The notes beneath the pieces were generated by a model. That model saw nothing but the letters and a program-made list of their open reading frames with translations, ran no database searches and was not told where the DNA came from. Shown here piece after piece: positions 7,317 through 15,482 of a stretch of DNA of 16,575 nucleotides. Source of the stretch: Bacillota bacterium (lineage in GTDB: Bacteria; Bacillota; Clostridia; Tissierellales; Sedimentibacteraceae). The stretch lies in assembly GCA_023416855.1 (NCBI GenBank), contig JAEZGU010000217.1:1-16575 (forward strand), read 5' to 3'. Position numbers and translations under genes: made by a program. Every line of letters starts with the position of its first letter. Position 1 is the first letter of the stretch.

Positions 7317-8225
7317 ATGATAAATGTTACTCTAATTGGAACCGGTGGCATGATACCTCTTCCTGAAAGGTTTCTAAGCTCATGTTTAATTGAATATAAC
7401 GGTAAGTCAATTTTAATTGATTGTGGTGAAGGTACTCAGATATCTCTTCACAAAGGTAAATTAAGCATGAATAGAATTGATACTATACTGTTGACCCATT
7501 GTCATGCGGATCATATTTCTGGTCTCCCGGGGCTTTTACTAACTATAGGAAATCAAGGACGAACAGAGCCTTTATATATTATATCTCCAAGGGGAAGCAC
7601 TAAATATATAAACTCACTATTAATAGTATGTGGATTTTTGCCTTATGAAGTTAATATTATTGAGCTTCATGATACAAAACCTCAGGTGTTTGAACAAATA
7701 GGTCTAAAAATTACTTCAATACCCTTAAAACATCATATAAATTGTTTAGGCTACAGTTTAGAGCTTTCATTAAAACCACACTTTCAACCGGAAAAAGCAA
7801 AGAAGTTGAATATACCGGTTAAATTTTGGAAGATGCTACATAATGGTAACAGTGTTGAGGTTGATGATACTACTTTTACACCTGAAATGGTATTAGGAGA
7901 ACCAAGAAAACCAATTAAAATTTCATATGTTACAGATACAAGACCAGTAAAGCATATAAAAGATATAATCATGAATTCTGATTTGTTTATATGTGAAGGA
8001 ATGTATGGTGAGGATGAACAATTGAGTAATGCAAAGGAAAAAATGCATATGATTTTTTCTGAAGCAGCAACTATTGCAAAAGAAGCAAATGTAAGCGAAT
8101 TATGGCTTACACATTTCAGCCCTTCAATGAATAGACCTGAAGAATTTATTGTTAATGCTAAAAATATTTTTCCAAACTCTAAAACAGGTAAGGACTTAAT
8201 GACAAAAACATTAAAATCTAAATAA
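7317..8225 (+). CDS. rnz: Ribonuclease Z (tRNA 3' processing endonuclease)
   Basis: RNase Z is a cytoplasmic zinc-dependent beta-lactamase-fold nuclease that trims the 3' trailer from precursor tRNAs (family knowledge). The 302-residue product has DCGEGTQ (35-41), the metal motif HCHADH (61-66), a further His at 139/140 before GYSLE, D207 in VTDTRP, ICEGMYG (225-231) and H266 in LTHFSPS. These are the expected zinc ligands and signature blocks in the right order, and the length matches bacterial RNase Z (about 300-310). The start is set by AGGTGA ahead of ATG 7317. Residues 153-176, at the position of the tRNA-binding arm, read IPVKFWKML where many RNases Z have a Gly-Pro pair; I believe this is a clostridial subfamily trait. 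The gene is monocistronic, between its own promoter and the terminator at 8227. Confidence 0.95.
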   Translation: MINVTLIGTGGMIPLPERFLSSCLIEYNGKSILIDCGEGTQISLHKGKLSMNRIDTILLTHCHADHISGLPGLLLTIGNQGRTEPLYIISPRGSTKYINSLLIVCGFLPYEVNIIELHDTKPQVFEQIGLKITSIPLKHHINCLGYSLELSLKPHFQPEKAKKLNIPVKFWKMLHNGNSVEVDDTTFTPEMVLGEPRKPIKISYVTDTRPVKHIKDIIMNSDLFICEGMYGEDEQLSNAKEKMHMIFSEAATIAKEANVSELWLTHFSPSMNRPEEFIVNAKNIFPNSKTGKDLMTKTLKSK

Positions 8226-8226
8226 C

Positions 8227-8249
8227 AAAAGGCGCTTATGCGCCTTTTT
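8227..8249. terminator. Bidirectional Rho-independent terminator between rnz and atpD
   Basis: AAAAGGCGC (8227-8235), loop TTAT and GCGCCTTTT (8240-8248) form a perfect 9-bp stem. It is followed by T-rich sequence on both strands: TTTTTATTTTTT on plus, and TTTTGTTATTT on minus. It starts 2 nt after the rnz stop codon and overlaps the atpD stop at 8248-8250, so one hairpin ends both converging units. Confidence 0.92.
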
Positions 8250-8862
8250 ATTTTTTACCTTTAAGTCGTTTTAATCTAAAAAAGTCTTCTCTTTCTTTTT
8301 CTTCCAAAACTTCTGTTATATATTTTACTTGCTCTTTATATTTTGGAATTTGAACATATTTCAAAGCATTAGTCCTTTTCTTGGTTTTTTCTATTTCCTT
8401 AGCTAATTTAAAAATAGAATTTTCAACTTCTGCTAATTCATATATTTTTTCTTTTACTACTTGAAATTTTTGTCTTGCAAGGTCAAGTGAAGCATTAGAA
8501 TTAAACAACCCATAAGAAGGAGTTAGTATTTCGTCATGCTTATATTTAATGGTTGGTATGTCAATACCCATAACACTTTTTAATAAAATGTCATATGGCA
8601 ATTCAACTGGTACACTGTATGAAAAATCTTCAACATTTTTAACACCCATTGTTACATTCGCCCACTGTAAATAACCATAAGCTTCTTCGAGTACCACATA
8701 AATTTCATTGTGCATAATTCTTGCTCTGTTAACCCAAGACATCATTTCTTTAATAAGGACATTTCTTTTTTTGTCTAACAGTTCATATCCCTTTTTAGAG
8801 AGAACTAAGGATGACTTAGCTTTTATTAGGTTTGATTTAGTCGGTGCAACTAATACTGCCAT
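8248..8862 (-). CDS. atpD: V/A-type ATPase subunit D (central rotor shaft)
   Basis: Subunit D forms the long coiled-coil shaft inside the A3B3 head and transmits rotation to the membrane ring (family knowledge). The 204-residue product starts APTKSNLIKAKSSL, the standard N-terminal helix of the family (usually PTRxxLxxLKxxL). A lysine-rich helical C-terminal half (about 125-195) would form the second strand of the antiparallel coiled coil. Length is normal. The ATG at 8862 lies only 2 nt after the atpB stop, and its ribosome site AGGGAGATG is within the last codons of atpB, so translation is likely coupled. It is the last gene of the operon, ending in the shared terminator. Confidence 0.95.
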   Translation of the reverse strand: MAVLVAPTKSNLIKAKSSLVLSKKGYELLDKKRNVLIKEMMSWVNRARIMHNEIYVVLEEAYGYLQWANVTMGVKNVEDFSYSVPVELPYDILLKSVMGIDIPTIKYKHDEILTPSYGLFNSNASLDLARQKFQVVKEKIYELAEVENSIFKLAKEIEKTKKRTNALKYVQIPKYKEQVKYITEVLEEKEREDFFRLKRLKGKK

Positions 8863-8864
8863 AA

Positions 8865-10250
8865 CTACATCTCCCTATTATAGTTGTAGTATTTTTCTAT
8901 TAACTCAGTCTTCATACGATCAAGTTCCGTAGGAGGTAAAATAGATAAAATATCCCATCCTAAATCTAATGTTTCATTTATACTTCTGTTTTCATTTTTA
9001 CCTTGAGCGATAAATTTGCTTTCTAATTCTCGACCAAATTTTAGATACAATCTATCAATATCACTTAAATCATCTTCTCCTATAATTTGGGACAAGCTTC
9101 TAATATCTTGAACCTTTGAATAGGAAGCATATATCTGACTTTGTAAATCAGCATGATCTTCTCTGGTATATTCTGCACCAATACCGTCTTTCATTAATCG
9201 AGATAGTGACGGTAATATATCAATTGGTGGATACACACCTTTTTGATTAAGTTCCCTGTTCAAAACAATCTGTCCTTCTGTAATGAAACCTGTTAAGTCA
9301 GGTATAGGATGAGTTATGTCATCATTAGGCATAGATAATATTGGAATAAGTGTTATAGATCCTTCACAGCTTTTTAACATACCTGCTCTTTCATATATTG
9401 TAGAAAGGTCAGAATATAAATATCCCGGATATCCTTTACGTGATGGTACTTCTTCTCTTGCTGAAGAAATTTCACGTAATGCTTCTGCATAACTTGTCAT
9501 GTCTGTTAGCACAACAACCACGTGCATATTATTTTTAAAAGCTAAATATTCAGCAGCAGTCAATGCACATCTTGGAGCAGAAATTCTTTCAATAATTGGG
9601 TCATCAGCTGTATTGATATACATTACAACATGGTCTAAAACGCCTGCTGCTTCAAAGCTTTTTCTAAAGAAGTCTGCATCATCATGTCTAACACCCATTG
9701 CACCAAAAACAACAGCAAAATTATCGCTAGTAGCACCCTTAATTTTAGCCTGTTTTACTATTTGTGCTGCAAGATCATTATGTGCCATACCATTACCGGA
9801 AAATATAGGAAGCTTTTGACCTCTAATTAATGTCATTAATGCATCTATTGCTGAAAATCCTGTTTGGATAAAGTTTTTAGGATATCTTCTTGCAACTGGG
9901 TTAATAGGTCTTCCGTTTATATTATCTCTTTCAGATGATATTACCTGATATGAACCATCAATTGGCTCTCCAACTCCATTGAATGTTCTTCCTAATATTT
10001 CTTTTGAAAGCGGTATTGTTAATGGTTCACCTGTAAATTTTACTGAGGAATTAACAGTTGATATACCGGCAGTACACTCAAATACCTGAGCAATAACCTT
10101 ATCGCCTTCAATTTTTATTATTTTTCCTGTTCTAATTTCTTCATTATCTATCTTAATGTTTATTACTTCACCATAAGAAGCATCTTCAATACCTGAAAGA
10201 ACTATTAAAGGACCTTCAACTTTTTCTAATTTTAAATATTCTTTTTTCAT
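8865..10250 (-). CDS. atpB: V/A-type ATPase subunit B (non-catalytic head subunit)
   Basis: Three B subunits alternate with three A subunits in the head and shape the nucleotide sites (family knowledge). The 461-residue product has the N-terminal beta-barrel, ILGRTFNGVGEPIDG (85-99), then SGNGMAHNDLAAQI in place of a Walker A loop, as is normal for B. Further blocks are FGAMGVRHDDADFF, VVVLTDMTSYAEALREIS and SRKGYPGYLYSDLSTIYERAG. The catalytic P-loop lysine is absent, marking it as B rather than A. The ATG at 10250 starts 11 nt after the atpA stop, with GGGAG in that gap. Confidence 0.97.
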   Translation of the reverse strand: MKKEYLKLEKVEGPLIVLSGIEDASYGEVINIKIDNEEIRTGKIIKIEGDKVIAQVFECTAGISTVNSSVKFTGEPLTIPLSKEILGRTFNGVGEPIDGSYQVISSERDNINGRPINPVARRYPKNFIQTGFSAIDALMTLIRGQKLPIFSGNGMAHNDLAAQIVKQAKIKGATSDNFAVVFGAMGVRHDDADFFRKSFEAAGVLDHVVMYINTADDPIIERISAPRCALTAAEYLAFKNNMHVVVVLTDMTSYAEALREISSAREEVPSRKGYPGYLYSDLSTIYERAGMLKSCEGSITLIPILSMPNDDITHPIPDLTGFITEGQIVLNRELNQKGVYPPIDILPSLSRLMKDGIGAEYTREDHADLQSQIYASYSKVQDIRSLSQIIGEDDLSDIDRLYLKFGRELESKFIAQGKNENRSINETLDLGWDILSILPPTELDRMKTELIEKYYNYNREM

Positions 10251-10261
10251 CTCAACACTCC

Positions 10262-12031
10262 CTATTCATACATTTGTCTTAAGTCGTTAAAGGTTTTAGT
10301 AATCTTATCGCTTAAAACATCCAACAACTCTAATTTATCATTTGGAATGTCATATTTTATTTTCAAAATATCTTGTATAACTAATTCCTTCCTAATTACA
10401 GAAATCGGAATACCAATTTTTACACATTGCAAAGCTTCTTCATAAAATTTATCTATAACTTTTAACATCTTATATTGCTTTTCTAAAGAAACATAAGAAT
10501 CTTCTGCGTGAAGTGCATTTTGCTGAAGGAAGCCTTTTTTGATTATCCTAGCTGTTTCAAGAACTAAAGCTTGATCGTTAGGAAGTACATCTTCACCAAC
10601 AAGCTGAACAATCTCATTTAACTTTTCATCTTCCTGTAAAAGGACAATCATTTTATGTCTTAAATCAAGCATATCATTTGCTACATTTTGCTCATACCAA
10701 TCTGTAAGCATATCAACATATCCGGAATAACTTGTCAAATAGTTAATAGCCGGATAATGTCTTGCATATGCAAGCTTTTTATCAAGAGCTAAAAATCCTG
10801 AAACGAATCTTTTGGTGTTTTCTGTAACCGGTTCTGAGAAGTCTCCTCCAGGTGGTGAAACTGCACCTATTATAGTTATCGAAGCTTCTTGACCACTTAA
10901 TGTATTAACACATCCCGCTCTTTCATAGAATTCTGCTAATCTTGAAGGTAAATATGCCGGGTATCCTTCTTCTGCTGGCATTTCCTCCAAACGACCTGAT
11001 ATTTCTCTAAGTGCCTCTGCCCATCTTGATGTGGAATCAGCCATTATAGCAACATCATAACCCATATCTCTATAATATTCAGCCATAGTGATACCAGTGT
11101 AAATACTTGCCTCACGAGCTGCAACGGGCATGTTTGAAGTATTAGCTATAAGAACTGTTCTTTCCATAAGAGGTCTATTGGTACGTGGATCTATAAGCTT
11201 TGGAAATTCTTCCAAAACGTCAGTCATTTCATTTCCACGCTCACCACAACCAATGTAAACAATAATATCAGCATCGCTCCATTTTGCTAATTGATGTTGT
11301 GTAACTGTCTTGCCTGTACCGAAACCTCCAGGAAGGCCTATTGTACCACCTTTAGCAATAGGATAGAAAGAGTCAATTACTCTTTGACCTGTAATTAATG
11401 GTCTGTAAATAGGAAGTCTCTCCTTTATAGGTCTTGCTTTTCTTACAGGCCATTTTGTACACAATGTTAAATTCGCAGTTTCCTTATTTTCTTTTTCAAC
11501 TACAACTATTGTGTCATTTAAAGTATATTGTCCATTCTCAGATACTTTTACAACAGTTCCATTTATATTGTACGGAACTATTATCTTATGAAGTATTCTA
11601 TGTGTTTCCTGTACAGTAGCATAAACGTCGCCAGGTTTTAATGTATCGCCGACTTTTACCTTTACAGTTACATCCCACTTCTTATCCATATCTAAGCTTA
11701 ACAATCCAATACCTTCAGGTATAAAATCCATATTCATGGATTGAATTTTTTCCAATGGTCTTTGAATACCATCAAATATATTTCCAATCATACCAGGTCC
11801 TAATGTAACTGATAATGGGGTTCCTGTTGAATATATTGGTTCTCCTGCCTTTAATCCTTCAGTTTCTTCATATACCTGTACAGTAGCAACTTCACCTTCA
11901 ATAGAAACAACTTCACCTATAAGTTTTTGTTTCCCAACAGTTACCATCTCATGAACCATAAACGAGCCCATATTTAAACCTTTAACAACAGGTCCATTAA
12001 TTGAACTTACAATACCTAACATATTATCCAT
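10262..12031 (-). CDS. atpA: V/A-type ATPase catalytic subunit A
   Basis: This is the catalytic subunit that hydrolyses or makes ATP in the cytoplasmic head. The 589-residue product carries the Walker A loop GGFGTGKT (235-242, K241), GCGERGNEM with the likely catalytic Glu (264), Walker B VAIMADSTSRW (D332) and the blocks EEGYPAYLPSRLAEFYERAG and SPPGGDFSEPV. The insertion at about 115-190, typical of A and absent from F-type beta, is present, with the usual length near 590. I chose ATG 12031 because AGGTGAT lies 5 nt upstream. An in-frame GTG at 12040 overlaps that site and would add only three residues. The gene overlaps the end of atpE by 8 nt (ATGGATAA), a typical coupling arrangement. 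Confidence 0.97.
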   Translation of the reverse strand: MDNMLGIVSSINGPVVKGLNMGSFMVHEMVTVGKQKLIGEVVSIEGEVATVQVYEETEGLKAGEPIYSTGTPLSVTLGPGMIGNIFDGIQRPLEKIQSMNMDFIPEGIGLLSLDMDKKWDVTVKVKVGDTLKPGDVYATVQETHRILHKIIVPYNINGTVVKVSENGQYTLNDTIVVVEKENKETANLTLCTKWPVRKARPIKERLPIYRPLITGQRVIDSFYPIAKGGTIGLPGGFGTGKTVTQHQLAKWSDADIIVYIGCGERGNEMTDVLEEFPKLIDPRTNRPLMERTVLIANTSNMPVAAREASIYTGITMAEYYRDMGYDVAIMADSTSRWAEALREISGRLEEMPAEEGYPAYLPSRLAEFYERAGCVNTLSGQEASITIIGAVSPPGGDFSEPVTENTKRFVSGFLALDKKLAYARHYPAINYLTSYSGYVDMLTDWYEQNVANDMLDLRHKMIVLLQEDEKLNEIVQLVGEDVLPNDQALVLETARIIKKGFLQQNALHAEDSYVSLEKQYKMLKVIDKFYEEALQCVKIGIPISVIRKELVIQDILKIKYDIPNDKLELLDVLSDKITKTFNDLRQMYE

Positions 12032-12659
12032 TGTAATCACCTGCCTCTAAAGTTTCAAATATTGTCTGCATGATATAAGTTTTATTGTCCTCAAGAACAG
12101 CATCTACAGACATGTCTATTTTTATATTCTTTTCTATTAATTCAACAATAAATCCACCTTGAATGTTTTCTGTGGTTTTGAATATAATTTCGTTTGATAT
12201 TGTTTTATTTAGCTCACTTTTAATAAAATCGCTGTACTTCTCTTTATCTTTATTAGTAACATAAATAATCACATCTTTATTTTCAAAGTCTTTTATGTTA
12301 TCAATCAATTTTGATATTAATTTTGACAAATAAGTTTTATATTCATTTGAATTGACAAATTCTTTTAATGCTGATTTGAATTTGTCCATAAATGTATAAT
12401 AATGTTTTTCCTTTAATGCCATAATATCTTTTTTTATGATTACTTTTGACTTACTAATACTTTCAGCGCGTTTTATTTCAGCTCTTTTTAATGATTTTTC
12501 TTCTATTTCCTTTGCTTCCTTATCTATGTTATTCTTCATTTTTTCTATTTTAACTTTATAAGAATCTTCGATTTCTTTTAAATCTTCAGCTAAATGAATA
12601 TCCATAGATTGATTTAGAAGCTTGTAAAAAAGTTTAATTCTTTCTTCTATTGTAATCAT
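12024..12659 (-). CDS. atpE: V/A-type ATPase subunit E (peripheral stalk)
   Basis: Subunit E pairs with the H/G-type subunit to form the stator stalks that stop the head from turning with the shaft (family knowledge). The 211-residue product has a charged, Lys/Glu-rich helix at about 15-100 suited to a coiled coil, then a globular C-terminal part with KDVIIYVTNKDKEKY and GGFIVELIEKNIKID, a recognisable E-family block. Identity rests on this architecture, length (about 200) and operon position, since the family is poorly conserved. ATG 12659 has AGGTGAT (12662-12668) directly after the atpF stop. Its end overlaps atpA by 8 nt. Confidence 0.85.
   Translation of the reverse strand: MITIEERIKLFYKLLNQSMDIHLAEDLKEIEDSYKVKIEKMKNNIDKEAKEIEEKSLKRAEIKRAESISKSKVIIKKDIMALKEKHYYTFMDKFKSALKEFVNSNEYKTYLSKLISKLIDNIKDFENKDVIIYVTNKDKEKYSDFIKSELNKTISNEIIFKTTENIQGGFIVELIEKNIKIDMSVDAVLEDNKTYIMQTIFETLEAGDYNG
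12031..12046 (-). promoter_or_regulatory. Ribosome binding site that sets the atpA start inside atpE
   Basis: On the minus strand AGGTGAT precedes ATG 12031 by about 5 nt and lies within the last codons of atpE. It rules out the GTG at 12040, which is part of the site itself. Confidence 0.75.
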
Positions 12660-12668
12660 AAATCACCT

Positions 12669-12977
12669 CTATATTTGAATGCCAACAGAATCTCTTATAT
12701 AATTTTTTATGGCATTAGATTCTCTGATAGACCCATGTCTATCAGGAATTTCAATGAACAGCGGAGTCTTGGATTTTAATTTATATTCCAAATACTCATC
12801 CCTGACCATATCAACTATTTTTTCTGTAAGAATCAAGATGCCTATATCTTGATTCTTTACAGATTCTTTTATAACTTTTAATGCATTTTCTCTATCTTTG
12901 ACAATGACTCCTTCAATACCCACTAATTTCATTCCAACCCAAGTATCTCTGTTATCGCTTATTAAAAAAGATTTCAT
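12669..12977 (-). CDS. atpF: V/A-type ATPase subunit F (rotor tip; NtpG in Enterococcus naming)
   Basis: Subunit F binds the end of shaft subunit D and helps regulate the enzyme (family knowledge). The 102-residue product has the family's short Rossmann-like pattern: a starting strand FLISDNRDTWVGMKLVGI, then DIGILILTEKIVDMV and the PLFIEIPD strand. Length matches the usual 100-110. The ATG at 12977 has only a weak purine tract (AAAAGAG about 9 nt upstream), the poorest ribosome site of the operon, which would suit a subunit present once per complex. It lies between K and E, rather than just before A as in many operons of this type. Confidence 0.9.
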   Translation of the reverse strand: MKSFLISDNRDTWVGMKLVGIEGVIVKDRENALKVIKESVKNQDIGILILTEKIVDMVRDEYLEYKLKSKTPLFIEIPDRHGSIRESNAIKNYIRDSVGIQI

Positions 12978-13002
12978 ATTTATACTCTTTTCACTAATAT
13001 TA

Positions 13003-13452
13003 TTAAACGAATAGAATTAAAATTGATATAATCATACCATATATTGAAATACCTTCGGCCATACCAACGAAAATTAATGTTTTACCAAGTAATGAAGGGT
13101 CTTCTGAAATTGCTCCTATTGCTGATGAACCAACTGAACCAACTGCCATACCAGTTGCTATTGTTGCAATACCTGTTGCTAAAGCTGCAGAAAAATATTT
13201 AAGACCTTCTCCTATAGACATTCCTGTTGCTTGAGCTGCTGCTTCAGCTGCTGCCGGAGCTGTTTCTGCTAATACATTACCACCAAAAATTGTTGAGATA
13301 ATTGCTCCTGCCATAACAAGACCAAATGCTGATACAGTTGTTAATATTGCTTTTTTAATGCTTCCTGTTTTTCCATTTTTTATGGCTCTAAAACCATATA
13401 CTATTGTTCCTATTGAGATAGCTGCTGCTAAAATTAAAGATATAATTTGCAT
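13003..13452 (-). CDS. atpK: V/A-type ATPase subunit K (rotor-ring proteolipid, c-type)
   Basis: K subunits form the membrane ring that carries ions past subunit I. The 149-residue product has four predicted helices: about 3-22, 36-58, 84-112 and 125-148. The C-terminal pair is a standard c-hairpin: a Gly/Ala-rich helix with ATGMAVGSVGSSAIGA, a cytoplasmic loop ISEDPSLLGK, then FVGMAEGISIYG with the ion-binding Glu at E133. The N-terminal hairpin has no carboxylate in its second helix, and an Ala-rich loop (about 62-76) joins the halves. The position after E133 is Gly, and Val stands where Na+-type rings usually have Gln, so H+ is favoured over Na+ by inference. AAGGAGA (13461-13467), 8 nt ahead of the ATG, is a strong ribosome site that fits a multi-copy subunit. 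Confidence 0.95.
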   Translation of the reverse strand: MQIISLILAAAISIGTIVYGFRAIKNGKTGSIKKAILTTVSAFGLVMAGAIISTIFGGNVLAETAPAAAEAAAQATGMSIGEGLKYFSAALATGIATIATGMAVGSVGSSAIGAISEDPSLLGKTLIFVGMAEGISIYGMIISILILFV

Positions 13453-13460
13453 AATTTTAT

Positions 13461-13467
13461 TCTCCTT
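13461..13467 (-). promoter_or_regulatory. Strong ribosome binding site of atpK
   Basis: AAGGAGA lies 8 nt before the atpK ATG, in the largest gap of the operon (13453-13496). Unlike most neighbours, atpK does not rely on a site inside the previous gene. This fits independent, high-level translation of the ring subunit. Confidence 0.7.
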
Positions 13468-13496
13468 ATAAATTCTATAGATTTTGTTTTTAGTTT

Positions 13497-15482
13497 TTAT
13501 TTTAATTTTATTGGTTTAAATGCAACGCCGCCACCTTTGAAATACTTTCCAAACATTTCATAATAATGAAGACGAAGACTTTGAATTAACACTACTAATC
13601 CTTCAAGAGATAGAATTAAAATATTTCCTACTATCAAGATTAATATTTGCAAAAATATATTTGGCATCATTTCTGATATAACCAAGAAAGCTAAGAATAA
13701 ACCGGCATGGTTTAGTGCAAAAGCACCAACACGGACGAAGGATATAGAATTACTAAGTGTTCCTAATATAGTTTCTATTGCTTCAAATATACTTTCGGTT
13801 AAATATTCGCTTGGGCTTTCATGGAATAAAGGTCTATGCCCTGTAACCAAGCTTGTAATAGGTTGTTTTAAAACCAATATTACTAAACTGACTATTAATA
13901 TTGAAAGAGGTAAAATCATTGGAATATTAAATATTCCTGTTAACGAAATTATAGTGAATATAAAGCTTAAAAAGAATATATATCCGAATATTCCATTTTT
14001 ACCAAATATACCTTCTTCAATATTGCCATTCTTTAAAGAATTTATTGTTCCTAAAGCATAAGATGCTGTTAAAGCTAAAATACCAAAAACAATTCCGGCT
14101 ACCAATATCATAGGGATATTATCTGGACTTAAAGGACTGCCATGTAATAAACCTGGTATCCAAGGATATTCATGCTTTTCAAGACCAAATAAACTTCCAT
14201 AAACACAACCAAATATCATGGAGCTTGTTCCAAGTCTAATTGCAAGACCTCCAGCATCTTCCATCTTTTTACGCAATAACAACCCTGCTAAAACATAAAT
14301 TAAACCTTGCCCGATATCACCAAACATAATTCCAAACGCTAAGCAAAACGAAATAGCAATATATGGTGTTGGGTCTATTTCATCGTAGGCAGGTAATCCA
14401 TACATATTTACTATCATTTCAAAAGGTTTAGAGAACCAATTGTTTTTTAACTTTGTTGGAGCTATGACATCATCCCCAAAATCCTTTATTTCTTTTGAAT
14501 TAATTCGGTATTTTTTCGTAACCTTTGAAATTGCTTTTTCTATTTCTTCTTTATCAGAATCTTTTACCCATACATCTATAGAAAATGCATTGTTTCCAAA
14601 TTCCGCTCTCTGTTCAATTTCAGCTATTTTATCCTCAAGAATAAATAAGTTGTAAATTTTAATTAATGTCTGCTTATTATTTTCTCTTTCTTCATCAATT
14701 GATTTATTTAAGCTATCAATTTCTTTTTTTAAGTTCTCAATAGTAGAATCAATCTGTATGAGCTTTTCAGCAGGAGTTCCTATATATTCCTCAGGTATTT
14801 CAAGCTTGTTCCAATTTAATGATTTTAACAGACTAGCGGTTTCTTCTTTGAACTGTTTTGGGTAAATAATCATATACAAATCTTCATAAGAAGATTTCAT
14901 GTTACCTATTTTTAATACTATTGCAGTTAAATTTTCATAATTTTTCTTTAAACTTGATTTGTTTTCAATTGAGAATGAACCAACCTCGTAATCAAAATAG
15001 TTTAAATTCGCTATTTTACCAAAATCAATGTCTTTATCGATTATACTGTCAATTTTATCTCTTAAATCCTGGAGTACATCAATTTGTTGCTTCATTTTGC
15101 CTATTTCTTTAACTCTTCCACCTATAGATAATTGTATAATAGATAAATCTTTTTTTGCTTGTTCTAAATTATAATTTGTGTCCATTAAAAGATTTTTATC
15201 TATTTCTAATTCTATACCCAATCCCTGACTTAATTCTTCCACAGTACTTAGGCAGTCGCTACAACTGTTATGAATATTATCTGGGTCTACAATATGATAA
15301 ATAGGTGAGCCTACTATTTCTGATTCGTACTGATGCACTGCTAAATAGTTGTTATAAGCACTGCTGTTTTCCACATTCAGATTTAAATGTGCATTTTCAC
15401 AAAATATTAGTTCTCTTAAAATTGGATGCATATCTTCTAATGATCCAATAATTTTTAAAAGAACCATTTTTTCTATAGCCAT
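13497..15482 (-). CDS. atpI: V/A-type ATPase subunit I (stator channel, subunit a equivalent)
   Basis: Subunit I forms the ion half-channels against the K ring and anchors the peripheral stalks (family knowledge). The 661-residue product has a cytoplasmic N-terminal half (1 to about 365) with a long coiled coil near 95-280. A membrane half of seven or eight helices follows, starting IAISFCLAFGIMFGDIGQG (about 372-390). The essential channel arginine is visible as R584 in SISFVRVGAFALNHAGL. The P-S-E-Y-L-T-E-S-I-F-E helix precedes it. Length is typical. The ATG at 15482 follows the atpC stop with no gap (TAGATG), and its ribosome site GGGAGGAGG lies in the last atpC codons. The N-terminal domain contains an unusual CSDC (C74, C77) with H71 close by. 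Confidence 0.96.
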   Translation of the reverse strand: MAIEKMVLLKIIGSLEDMHPILRELIFCENAHLNLNVENSSAYNNYLAVHQYESEIVGSPIYHIVDPDNIHNSCSDCLSTVEELSQGLGIELEIDKNLLMDTNYNLEQAKKDLSIIQLSIGGRVKEIGKMKQQIDVLQDLRDKIDSIIDKDIDFGKIANLNYFDYEVGSFSIENKSSLKKNYENLTAIVLKIGNMKSSYEDLYMIIYPKQFKEETASLLKSLNWNKLEIPEEYIGTPAEKLIQIDSTIENLKKEIDSLNKSIDEERENNKQTLIKIYNLFILEDKIAEIEQRAEFGNNAFSIDVWVKDSDKEEIEKAISKVTKKYRINSKEIKDFGDDVIAPTKLKNNWFSKPFEMIVNMYGLPAYDEIDPTPYIAISFCLAFGIMFGDIGQGLIYVLAGLLLRKKMEDAGGLAIRLGTSSMIFGCVYGSLFGLEKHEYPWIPGLLHGSPLSPDNIPMILVAGIVFGILALTASYALGTINSLKNGNIEEGIFGKNGIFGYIFFLSFIFTIISLTGIFNIPMILPLSILIVSLVILVLKQPITSLVTGHRPLFHESPSEYLTESIFEAIETILGTLSNSISFVRVGAFALNHAGLFLAFLVISEMMPNIFLQILILIVGNILILSLEGLVVLIQSLRLHYYEMFGKYFKGGGVAFKPIKLK

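Noticed and set aside
7773..7860. Missing Gly-Pro motif in the RNase Z arm as a sign of altered substrate
   Set aside because: All zinc ligands are present, and IP-x-K-x-W in this arm is, as far as I recall, common in clostridial RNase Z, so it is probably a subfamily trait.
9499..9819. Plus-strand 106-codon frame within atpB
   Set aside because: Antisense to conserved ATPase subunit B blocks; no ribosome site or recognisable product.
13003..13452. Na+-translocating V-ATPase as in Enterococcus hirae
   Set aside because: The Gln and Ser/Thr ligands expected around the ring glutamate are not visible in AtpK.
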